Of a stretch of DNA of 12,999 nt, positions 8,233-12,999 are shown piece after piece. The notes beneath the pieces are model-generated. The model made no database searches. It saw only the letters and a program-made list of their open reading frames with translations, and was not told where the DNA came from. Both the position numbers and the translations under genes were made by a program. Source of the stretch: Bacteroidales bacterium (GTDB lineage Bacteria > Bacteroidota > Bacteroidia > Bacteroidales > UBA932); NCBI GenBank assembly GCA_021443625.1, contig JABUTP010000013.1, positions 1 through 12,999 of the forward strand, in the 5' to 3' direction. Position 1 is the stretch's first letter; every line of letters begins with the position of its first letter.

Positions 8233-8835
8233 TTATTTCTTGTTGTTCTTAAAAGGTAAACCGAATTCGCGAAGGAGTGCGTGAGCTTCCTCGTCACTCT
8301 TTGCGGATGTCACGAAAGTGATTTCCATACCCATCACCTTGGTGATCTTGTCGATGTCGATTTCAGGGAAGATAATCTGCTCCTTGATGCCGAGGGTATA
8401 GTTGCCGCGGCCGTCGAAGTTGTCGCTGATGCCCTTGAAGTCACGGATACGGGGGAGGGAGATTGCGATGAGCCTCTCGAGGAACTCGTACATCTTCACA
8501 CCGCGCAGGGTAACCTTTGCCCCGATGGGCATGCCGCGACGGAGTTTGAAGTTGGAGATATCCTTACGGGAAACTGTGGCGACTGCCTTCTGTCCTGTAA
8601 TGGTTGCAAGTTCGCTCTGTGCGACCTCAACGAGTTTCTTGTCACCTGTAGCCTGGCCGACACCTTCGTTGATGGTGATCTTGACGAGACGGGGAACCTG
8701 CATTACTGAGGTATAGCCGAACTGCTCTTTGAGCTTGGCAACGATTTCCTCTTTGTATTTCTTCTGAAGAGAAGGTACGTATCCAGCAGGAACGGTCTGA
8801 GCCTGTGCTGCTGCCTGTTTTGCTTCTTTTGCCAT
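8233..8835 (-). CDS. rplE: 50S ribosomal protein L5 (uL5) with an N-terminal extension
   Basis: 5S rRNA-binding protein that forms an intersubunit bridge. The body is clear: [87 protein letters not shown]. The product is 200 residues, about 20 more than E. coli L5 (179). The surplus is an Ala/Gln/Lys-rich N-terminal segment (residues 1 to about 20) ahead of the point where E. coli L5 begins. The start is well supported: its ATG overlaps the rplX stop (TAATG), a GAGGAG Shine-Dalgarno sequence lies 8 nt upstream, and no usable ATG follows before the conserved region. Confidence 0.98.
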   Translation of the reverse strand: MAKEAKQAAAQAQTVPAGYVPSLQKKYKEEIVAKLKEQFGYTSVMQVPRLVKITINEGVGQATGDKKLVEVAQSELATITGQKAVATVSRKDISNFKLRRGMPIGAKVTLRGVKMYEFLERLIAISLPRIRDFKGISDNFDGRGNYTLGIKEQIIFPEIDIDKITKVMGMEITFVTSAKSDEEAHALLREFGLPFKNNKK

Positions 8836-9155
8836 TATTTGATCTCCTCACCTGATTTTTTAGCGTAGCGTACAAGTTTGCCGTTCTTGTCAAGACGGCG
8901 TCCGATTCTGGTAGGGCCACCCTTGGCGGGATCGACTACCTGAAGATTCGAGATGTGTATGCCTGCTTCTTGTTTGATAATACCACCCTCGGGGTGCTTT
9001 GCGTTGGGTTTGGTGTGCTTGCTTACCATGTTGATACCCTCAACAATGGCGCGGTCCTTCTCTTTGATGACCTCGAGCACCTTACCGGTCTTGCCTTTGT
9101 CGTTACCCGAGTTCACGTAAACCGTGTCACCTTTTTTGATATGTAACTTTTTCAT
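8835..9155 (-). CDS. rplX: 50S ribosomal protein L24 (uL24)
   Basis: Assembly initiator of the large subunit near the exit tunnel. The 106-residue product contains the N-terminal KOW motif ([20 protein letters not shown]), then [30 protein letters not shown] and [20 protein letters not shown]. Length is normal. Its stop codon shares one nucleotide with the rplE start (TAATG), a classic translational coupling arrangement. Its last codons also contain the rplE Shine-Dalgarno sequence. Confidence 0.99.
   Translation of the reverse strand: MKKLHIKKGDTVYVNSGNDKGKTGKVLEVIKEKDRAIVEGINMVSKHTKPNAKHPEGGIIKQEAGIHISNLQVVDPAKGGPTRIGRRLDKNGKLVRYAKKSGEEIK
8844..8849 (-). promoter_or_regulatory. Shine-Dalgarno sequence of rplE inside the end of rplX
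   Basis: GAGGAG on the minus strand, 8 nt before the rplE ATG at 8835, is encoded by the final Glu-Glu codons of rplX. Together with the TAATG overlap it points to coupled translation and fixes the rplE start despite the extra N-terminal residues. Confidence 0.7.
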
Positions 9156-9170
9156 GATTCGATAAGTGGA

Positions 9171-9536
9171 TTAGATTACCTCGGGGGCAAGTGAAACGAT
9201 TTTCATATAATTCTCACGAAGCTCTCTGGCTACGGGGCCGAAGATACGGGTTCCGATAACCTCACCTGCTTTGTTGATCAATACGCAGGCGTTGTCGTCA
9301 AAACGGATGTAAGAACCGTCTGCACGACGGATTTCCTTCTTTGTACGAACTACCACTGCGGTAGATACGGTGCCTTTCTTGGTGTTGCCGCCGGGGATGG
9401 CGCTCTTTACTGCAACAACAATCTTGTCACCCACACTTGCATAGCGACGGCGGGTTCCGCCAAGCACGCGCACGCAAAGAACCTCTTTGGCGCCGCTGTT
9501 GTCTGCTACTAATAAACGGGTTTCTTGCTGTATCAT
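9171..9536 (-). CDS. rplN: 50S ribosomal protein L14 (uL14)
   Basis: Large-subunit protein at the intersubunit face. The 121-residue product begins [20 protein letters not shown], with CVRVLGG next. It has the [12 protein letters not shown] block, [28 protein letters not shown] (split over about 67-94), and the C-terminal [14 protein letters not shown] motif, ending SLAPEVI. Length matches the family. It starts 2 nt after the rpsQ stop and is followed by rplX after 15 nt. Confidence 0.99.
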   Translation of the reverse strand: MIQQETRLLVADNSGAKEVLCVRVLGGTRRRYASVGDKIVVAVKSAIPGGNTKKGTVSTAVVVRTKKEIRRADGSYIRFDDNACVLINKAGEVIGTRIFGPVARELRENYMKIVSLAPEVI

Positions 9537-9538
9537 AA

Positions 9539-9793
9539 TTACTTCACTTTTTCAACGATTTCTACTAATCTCCAGCGTTTGGTCTTGCTGAGGGGACGTG
9601 TTTCCATAATGCGGACGGTGTCGCCTTCGCTACACTCGTTCTTATCGTCCTGGGCAACGAACTTTGTGGTTTTATTTACGAACTTGCCGTAAATAGGGTG
9701 TTTCTCCTTGGTCTTGACTGCAACTACGATTGACTTATCCATCTTGTTGCTGACCACAACACCGGTTCTTTCCTTACGAAGATTTCTTTCCAT
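9539..9793 (-). CDS. rpsQ: 30S ribosomal protein S17 (uS17)
   Basis: Primary 16S rRNA-binding protein with an OB fold. The 84-residue product has [21 protein letters not shown], then the [17 protein letters not shown] motif, DEKN-like acidic segment [28 protein letters not shown] (split over 49-76), and VEIVEKVK at the end. It begins 3 nt after the rpmC stop and ends 2 nt before rplN, without a Shine-Dalgarno sequence, which suggests re-initiation by ribosomes leaving rpmC. Confidence 0.99.
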   Translation of the reverse strand: MERNLRKERTGVVVSNKMDKSIVVAVKTKEKHPIYGKFVNKTTKFVAQDDKNECSEGDTVRIMETRPLSKTKRWRLVEIVEKVK

Positions 9794-9796
9794 GGT

Positions 9797-9991
9797 TTAG
9801 TTCTGTTTCTGTTTTTGAGCCAAGACTGTCATCATGCGGGCGATGTCACGTCTCGATTTTGCGATTTTAGAAGTATCCTCCAACGGAGAGATAACGTGGT
9901 TCATCTTCATTACGGAAAGGTTCTGCTTTTCGGCCTCGATACGCTCTTCGAGATCCTTCACAGCCATTTCGCGAATTTCTTGTGCTTTCAT
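9797..9991 (-). CDS. rpmC: 50S ribosomal protein L29 (uL29)
   Basis: Two-helix protein at the polypeptide exit tunnel, close to the docking site of trigger factor and SRP. The 64-residue product begins MKAQEIREMAVKDLEERIEA and closes with the family signature SKIAKSRRDIARMMTVLAQK. Length is normal. It starts 18 nt after rplP, with an AGGAG ribosome binding site in that gap, and is followed by rpsQ after 3 nt. Confidence 0.98.
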   Translation of the reverse strand: MKAQEIREMAVKDLEERIEAEKQNLSVMKMNHVISPLEDTSKIAKSRRDIARMMTVLAQKQKQN

Positions 9992-9999
9992 TTTACCTT

Positions 10000-10004
10000 C
10001 TCCT
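10000..10004 (-). promoter_or_regulatory. Shine-Dalgarno sequence of rpmC
   Basis: AGGAG on the minus strand in the rplP-rpmC gap, 8 nt before the rpmC ATG at 9991. It supports the start chosen for this short gene. Confidence 0.65.
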
Positions 10005-10009
10005 ATTTA

Positions 10010-10435
10010 TTAATTGGATTCAACATAATCTCTCCTGACAACGAACTTGCAGGAGATGGGGAGTTTCTGGGCACCGAGACGGAGAGCCTCTTTAGCCACT
10101 TCCATGGGCACGCCTTCTGCCTCGATGAGAATACGGCCGGGAGTTACGGGAGCAACGAATCCTTCGGGATCACCTTTACCCTTACCCATACGAACCTCGG
10201 CGGGTTTCTTTGTGTAGGGCTTGTCAGGGAAAACGCGAATCCAAATCTGACCTTCACGTTTCATATGGCGGACTACCGCTTGACGGGCTGCCTCAATCTG
10301 CTGACCGGTGAGCCAGCAGCACTCGAGGGTTTTGATACCAAACGAACCGAACGCAAGCTGATTGCCTCTCTGGGCAGTGCCTTTCATACGGCCTTTCTGC
10401 CACCTTCTGAATTTGGTTTTCTTAGGTTGTAACAT
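10010..10435 (-). CDS. rplP: 50S ribosomal protein L16 (uL16), first gene of the cluster here
   Basis: Late-assembling large-subunit protein that contacts the A-site tRNA. The 141-residue product is complete, from [20 protein letters not shown] through [40 protein letters not shown], and [15 protein letters not shown] to a normal C-terminus. What is unusual is its context. In the standard S10 operon rplP follows rpsC directly. Here nothing resembling rpsC lies upstream: 304 nt of non-coding DNA separate it from a divergent lipoprotein gene, and a Bacteroidota-type promoter lies about 75 nt before its ATG. The ATG has an A-rich leader and no Shine-Dalgarno sequence. Confidence 0.99.
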   Translation of the reverse strand: MLQPKKTKFRRWQKGRMKGTAQRGNQLAFGSFGIKTLECCWLTGQQIEAARQAVVRHMKREGQIWIRVFPDKPYTKKPAEVRMGKGKGDPEGFVAPVTPGRILIEAEGVPMEVAKEALRLGAQKLPISCKFVVRRDYVESN

Positions 10436-10509
10436 TGTTTTATTGTTTAAAATTTATAAACAGTTTATTTCCAACGACTTAAATATAATTCAAGCCGAAT
10501 TTGGGACTG

Positions 10510-10539
10510 CAAAGGTATGCAAAATATTGAAAACACAAA
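10510..10539 (-). promoter_or_regulatory. Bacteroidota-type promoter driving rplP and the downstream cluster
   Basis: On the minus strand a TTTG -33 element (10539-10536) is followed after 18 bp by a perfect TAnnTTTG -7 element, TACCTTTG (10517-10510). This matches the known primary-sigma consensus of Bacteroides, with spacing at the short end of the usual range. Transcription would begin around 10504, giving a leader of about 70 nt before the rplP ATG. It is the only leftward match I found in the intergenic region. Confidence 0.65.
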
Positions 10540-10550
10540 ACTTTTTTGTG
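10534..10550. repeat. Perfect 7-bp inverted repeat over the rplP -33 box
   Basis: CACAAAA (10534-10540), a 3-nt spacer, then TTTTGTG (10544-10550). The left arm contains the -33 element of the leftward promoter. It could be an operator half-site pair. A T-rich run follows on the plus strand, so it also looks like a weak terminator for plus-strand transcripts, although no plus-strand gene lies upstream. The region is A/T-rich, so chance is a real possibility. Confidence 0.35.
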
Positions 10551-10652
10551 ATTTTTTTAGCGATTTGCGACATTTTTTTTGAAAAGTGATTTTACAAGTT
10601 TTCAGCGAGTTACAAACCTGATAACACTTCGAGTTTTTATCATTTCGTACCG

Positions 10653-10674
10653 CAACCGCAGCGCCTCAACCGCA
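10653..10674 (+). repeat. 8-bp direct repeat abutting the rightward promoter
   Basis: CAACCGCA occurs at 10653-10660 and again at 10667-10674, separated by 6 nt. The second copy ends immediately before the TTTG -33 element of the lipoprotein promoter. Position and GC-rich composition, in an otherwise A/T-rich region, would fit binding of an activator or repressor, but no family can be assigned. Confidence 0.4.
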
Positions 10675-10706
10675 TTTGCTTCTACGCCCAAAAAACGCTA
10701 CTTTTG
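10675..10706 (+). promoter_or_regulatory. Bacteroidota-type promoter for the lipoprotein-ispD operon
   Basis: TTTG at 10675-10678, a 20-bp spacer, and TACTTTTG at 10699-10706, a perfect TAnnTTTG. Transcription would start near 10713, leaving a short leader of about 27 nt before the ATG at 10740. No Shine-Dalgarno sequence is present, which is normal for the phylum. The -7 box overlaps an in-frame TTG at 10704, which therefore cannot be the start codon. Confidence 0.75.
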
Positions 10707-10739
10707 CGCAGTTTTACAATTTCAAATCATACAAACGCA

Positions 10740-11165
10740 ATGAAAAAATTTTTCCTCGCAGCTCTCGCTGCCGCAACTTTCATCCTCGGAGGATGCTCCT
10801 CCTACGTAAAGAATCTCGAGACATCCAACTCCGTTCTCAAACTGGACGTTGAAGACCTCGAAATCACCGAACAGATTACCGCCACCGCTACAGCCACAAC
10901 CATATTCGGCATCAACTGGGCCCACCTTTTCTCCGACCAGGCCGGTGTAGCCGGCAAGATGCCCTATGTCATCGGCGGCAACGTAACCACCACCGCAAGG
11001 GGTCTTGCAGTTTATAACCTCCTTAAAGAGAACCCCGGATACGACGTGGTCATCTATCCCCACTTCGACAGCGAATACCATCGTCCTTTCCTCGGCATTT
11101 CGTTCATCACCACCAAGGAGACGACTACCGTAACCGCACGTCTGGGCAAGCTCAAGACCAAATAA
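10740..11165 (+). CDS. Small lipoprotein of unknown function
   Basis: The 141-residue product starts MKKFFLAALAAATFILGGCS, a lipoprotein signal peptide: two lysines, a hydrophobic core and the lipobox LGGC with the lipidated Cys at 19. After the Cys comes SSYVKNLE, without an obvious acidic surface-export signal, so a periplasm-facing outer-membrane location is more likely than the cell surface. The mature part has no transmembrane segment. It contains a threonine/alanine-rich stretch (about 49-58), an IFGINWAHLFSDQAG segment, then the blocks ARGLAVYNLLKENPGYDVVIYPHFD and TTVTARLGKLK at the end. The layout resembles small lipoproteins of the DUF6567/TRL-like kind common in Bacteroidota, but I cannot confirm a family. 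It lies 12 nt before ispD and shares its promoter. Confidence 0.9.
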   Translation: MKKFFLAALAAATFILGGCSSYVKNLETSNSVLKLDVEDLEITEQITATATATTIFGINWAHLFSDQAGVAGKMPYVIGGNVTTTARGLAVYNLLKENPGYDVVIYPHFDSEYHRPFLGISFITTKETTTVTARLGKLKTK

Positions 11166-11177
11166 GAAAGAGCCGGA

Positions 11178-11852
11178 ATGTCGCGCAAAAGATACGCAAT
11201 AATCGTTGCAGGAGGATCTGGCACCCGCATGGGTGCCCAGATTCCCAAGCAATACCTTCAGATTGAGGGGAAGCCCATTTTGCGCCACACCATAGAGCGG
11301 TTTCTTTCGCTGGAACAGCCCGTCCATATCATTGTCGTGGTGGGCAGCGAACACAAGGAGTGGTGGAAAGAGTATTGCCGCAAGAGCGGTTTCATCACCC
11401 GATACGACCTCCCATCCGGAGGAATGACAAGGTTCCATTCGGTGCAGAACGCACTCAAATATCTCGAAGACGGGGCTGTCGTTGCAGTCCACGACGGAGT
11501 ACGGCCTCTGGTGACTCCGGAATTTCTCGAAAGGATGTACCGGGACGGGGAAGAATACGGAGCCGCAATCCCCGCCGTTGCCCCCGCCGACTCAATCAGG
11601 GAAACCGGACTCTATGCCACCCAGAGTTTTCCCGTTGACAGAAGCAAAATCAGACTCGTCCAGACGCCGCAGGTGTTTCACACGGAGATACTCAAAGAGA
11701 GTTACCGTCTCCCCTACCGCCAGGATTTCACCGACGATGCCTCGGTGGTGGAAGCGGCCGGATACAGGGTCACCCTTGTTGATGGGCAGCCCTACAACAT
11801 CAAGATAACCACTCCCGAAGACCTCAAGATTGCCGGGAGCCTTCTACTTTGA
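11178..11852 (+). CDS. ispD: 2-C-methyl-D-erythritol 4-phosphate cytidylyltransferase
   Basis: Cytosolic enzyme of the MEP pathway that transfers CMP from CTP to MEP, giving CDP-methylerythritol for isoprenoid synthesis. The 224-residue product has the nucleotide-binding signature AGGSGTRMG (11-19) with Arg17, then PKQY with Lys24, the two residues that contact the CTP phosphates. It also has HDGVRP (105-110), the PADS segment (136-139), VDRSKIRLVQTPQVF (153-167), TDDASVVEAAG (185-195) and NIKITTPEDL (207-216). Length is normal for the single-domain enzyme; no IspF fusion is present. It follows the lipoprotein gene by 12 nt, and its last 9 nt overlap the 3' end of the convergent regulator gene. 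Confidence 0.98.
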   Translation: MSRKRYAIIVAGGSGTRMGAQIPKQYLQIEGKPILRHTIERFLSLEQPVHIIVVVGSEHKEWWKEYCRKSGFITRYDLPSGGMTRFHSVQNALKYLEDGAVVAVHDGVRPLVTPEFLERMYRDGEEYGAAIPAVAPADSIRETGLYATQSFPVDRSKIRLVQTPQVFHTEILKESYRLPYRQDFTDDASVVEAAGYRVTLVDGQPYNIKITTPEDLKIAGSLLL

Positions 11853-12389
11853 GCGGGGTTTTCTGCGGGGTTTGCCCTTGGTCTTGGCTTTCTCCCCCTC
11901 AGTGTCGTAATCTTCGGTATTGACCCACACCTGACGCTCGAATTCTTCCCTCAGACACACCAGAGTCTCGGTACTCGCAATCCCCGGTATGTTCTGGATG
12001 GTATCCACTATGACGTTCATCAGGTGGTTGTTGTCGAAACAATAAATCTTTATGAGAAGGGAATGTTTGCCCGTGATGAACTGGCACTCCACCACTTCGG
12101 GCAGACGGCGCAGGGCCTCGATGACCCCGTGATATTCATCCGCCTTGGCAAGGGTTATCCCCAGATATGCGCAAACGTTGAGCCCGAGCGCCTGAGGCTT
12201 CACCTGCAGGCGGCTGCCGGTGATTATCCCCATCTGCTCCATTTTCCTGACGCGCTGGTGGATGGCTGCACCGGAAATGCCGCATTCCCTGGAAATCTCA
12301 AGAAACGGCATCCTTGCGTTTTTCACCAGAAACGACAGAATTTTCTGGTCGATGGCATCTATTTTCTGTGTGTTGGCTGATTCTGTCAT
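11844..12389 (-). CDS. Lrp/AsnC-family transcriptional regulator with a basic C-terminal tail
   Basis: Feast/famine-type DNA-binding regulator, probably responding to an amino acid or another small molecule; the ligand cannot be read from sequence. The 181-residue product has an N-terminal winged HTH (about 10-60: IDAIDQKILSFLVKNARMPF, ISRECGISGAAIHQRVRKME, GIITG) and a RAM/effector domain (about 70-150, with CQFITGKHSLLIKIYC). The last 24 residues (158-181) are an extra hydrophilic tail, acidic then Lys/Arg/Pro-rich (GEKAKTKGKPRRKPRSK), beyond the usual family end. I chose the ATG at 12389 because the in-frame one at 12434 lies inside topA and adds residues with no domain match. The gene starts 1 nt after the topA stop and ends in TAG. 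Confidence 0.93.
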   Translation of the reverse strand: MTESANTQKIDAIDQKILSFLVKNARMPFLEISRECGISGAAIHQRVRKMEQMGIITGSRLQVKPQALGLNVCAYLGITLAKADEYHGVIEALRRLPEVVECQFITGKHSLLIKIYCFDNNHLMNVIVDTIQNIPGIASTETLVCLREEFERQVWVNTEDYDTEGEKAKTKGKPRRKPRSK

Positions 12390-12390
12390 G

Positions 12391-12999
12391 TTATTTTGTG
12401 CTGTTCTTAATGATTTCGAGGCAAACCGGAGCATCGAGAGTTGAGGGATTCACCCCCTTGGGAATCTTGTAGTTCTTCTTGCCCTGCTTGATGTAGGGGC
12501 CGTAGCGGCCGTTGAGCACGAGGATTTCGTGTTCCGGGAACTCCGCAATGAGATCTTTCCTGTCCTTGTCCATCTTTTCCCTGATGAGGGCGATGGCCTC
12601 CTCTTCGGTTATCTCGTAGGGACTCTGGGTCTTGGGGATGGAGTAGAACTTGCTGTCGCAGCGGACATAGGGGCCGAACTTGCCGATATTGGCAGTGATT
12701 TCATTACCCTCGTATGTTCCCACAACCCGGGGCAGGTCAAAGAGTTTGATGGCATCCTCCAGAGTTATCGACTCTATGAGCTGGCTGGATTTGAGAGAGG
12801 CATATTTCTTCTCGGGGTCGGAATCTTCACCCACCTGCACTACGGCGCCGTACCGCGCCATGCGTGCAAACATCTTCTTGCCGGACTTCGGATCGATACC
12901 CAACTCGCGGGAAGAGTGTTTCATGAAATCGGCGACGCTCATCTCCAGAACCTCGTTGACTCTCGCCTTGAACGGGCCGTAAAAGTCCCCGAGGACGTC
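12391..12999 (-). CDS. topA: DNA topoisomerase I, C-terminal part (5' end lies outside the window)
   Basis: Type IA topoisomerase that relaxes negative supercoils. Only the last 202 residues are visible, starting at the window edge with DVLGDFYGPFKARVNEVLE. They carry three copies of the topoisomerase C-terminal repeat seen in many non-proteobacterial enzymes: LGIDPKSGKKMFARMARYGAVVQ, VVGTYEGNEITANIGKFGPYVR, and ILVLNGRYGPYIKQGKKNYKIPKG (each split at more than 20 residues: about 33-55, 92-113 and 158-181 of the visible part). These replace the zinc-finger C-terminus of the E. coli enzyme. The catalytic tyrosine and Toprim domain lie outside the window. The TAA stop is followed after 1 nt by the Lrp-family gene, suggesting an operon. 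Confidence 0.95.
   Translation of the reverse strand, partial: DVLGDFYGPFKARVNEVLEMSVADFMKHSSRELGIDPKSGKKMFARMARYGAVVQVGEDSDPEKKYASLKSSQLIESITLEDAIKLFDLPRVVGTYEGNEITANIGKFGPYVRCDSKFYSIPKTQSPYEITEEEAIALIREKMDKDRKDLIAEFPEHEILVLNGRYGPYIKQGKKNYKIPKGVNPSTLDAPVCLEIIKNSTK

Larger units (their letters stand above)
10436..10739. other. Divergent intergenic region between rplP and a lipoprotein gene
   Basis: This 304-nt stretch holds no gene that I can support and no remnant of rpsC. It is A/T-rich in its rplP-proximal two thirds, with an 8-T run at 10573-10580, in contrast to the roughly 50% GC genes around it. It contains a leftward promoter (10510-10539), a rightward promoter (10675-10706), a palindrome over the leftward -33 box and a direct repeat next to the rightward -33 box. 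Confidence 0.8.

Noticed and set aside
9815..10432. A 205-codon open frame on the plus strand opposite rplP and rpmC
   Set aside because: It is the complement of highly conserved ribosomal genes with no promoter or domain, and its composition follows their codon use.
10534..10558. Intrinsic terminator on the plus strand (palindrome followed by a T-run)
   Set aside because: The stem is A/T-rich and weak, and no plus-strand gene lies upstream to terminate. It is better treated as a palindrome at the promoter.
10704..10739. A 12-residue longer lipoprotein start at a TTG codon
   Set aside because: The TTG is part of the promoter -7 box, upstream of the expected transcript start, and the extension would spoil the signal peptide.
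10722..11492. A 256-codon open frame on the minus strand opposite the lipoprotein and ispD
   Set aside because: It is Cys/Gly-rich with no recognisable domain and lies antisense to two convincing genes with their own promoter. It is a shadow frame.
12390..12434. A 15-residue longer start for the Lrp-family regulator
   Set aside because: It lies inside the topA coding end and adds no domain sequence. The ATG at 12389 gives the normal HTH start.
1..12999. Search for CRISPR arrays, insertion sequences, integrases, toxin-antitoxin pairs or defence genes
   Set aside because: None seen. Every frame of substance is accounted for by housekeeping genes, a lipoprotein and a regulator.

Overview
The window is chromosomal housekeeping DNA of a member of the Bacteroidota, most likely order Bacteroidales. 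Three signs support this. The ribosomal proteins and the gene order of the minus-strand block match that phylum. L36 and S14 are the zinc-free forms usual there. Both promoters I can recognise have the Bacteroidota layout (TTTG, about 18-20 bp, then TAnnTTTG) rather than sigma-70 boxes. I cannot name a genus.

Region 1 (1-10435, minus strand) is the spc/alpha ribosomal-protein supercluster plus the last part of the S10 operon. Read in the direction of transcription it is rplP, rpmC, rpsQ, rplN, rplX, rplE, rpsN, rpsH, rplF, rplR, rpsE, rpmD, rplO, secY, map, infA, rpmJ, rpsM, rpsK, rpsD, rpoA, rplQ (cut by the window start). Genes are tightly packed, with gaps from a 1-nt overlap to 95 nt. Together they supply ribosomal subunits, the Sec translocon channel, N-terminal methionine removal, IF-1 and the RNA polymerase alpha subunit. 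Most starts have A/T-rich leaders without a Shine-Dalgarno sequence, but five (rpmC, rplE, rplR, rpmD, rplO) have clear purine-rich ones.

Region 2 (10436-10739) is a 304-nt non-coding divergent promoter region. The usual upstream half of the S10 operon (rpsJ to rpsC) is not here. The cluster begins cleanly at rplP with its own promoter, which is the most unusual feature of the window. The region also holds a 7-bp palindrome over the rplP -33 box and an 8-bp direct repeat abutting the -33 box of the rightward promoter.

Region 3 (10740-11852, plus strand) is a probable two-gene operon: a small lipoprotein of unknown function, then ispD of the MEP isoprenoid pathway. Region 4 (11844-12999, minus strand) holds the 3' part of topA followed 1 nt later by an Lrp/AsnC-family regulator. 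The regulator has an unusual basic C-terminal tail, and its 3' end overlaps the 3' end of ispD by 9 nt.

I found no mobile element, CRISPR array, tRNA or rRNA, and no evidence for a previously undescribed multi-gene system. The points worth following up are the split of the S10 cluster and several smaller local oddities.
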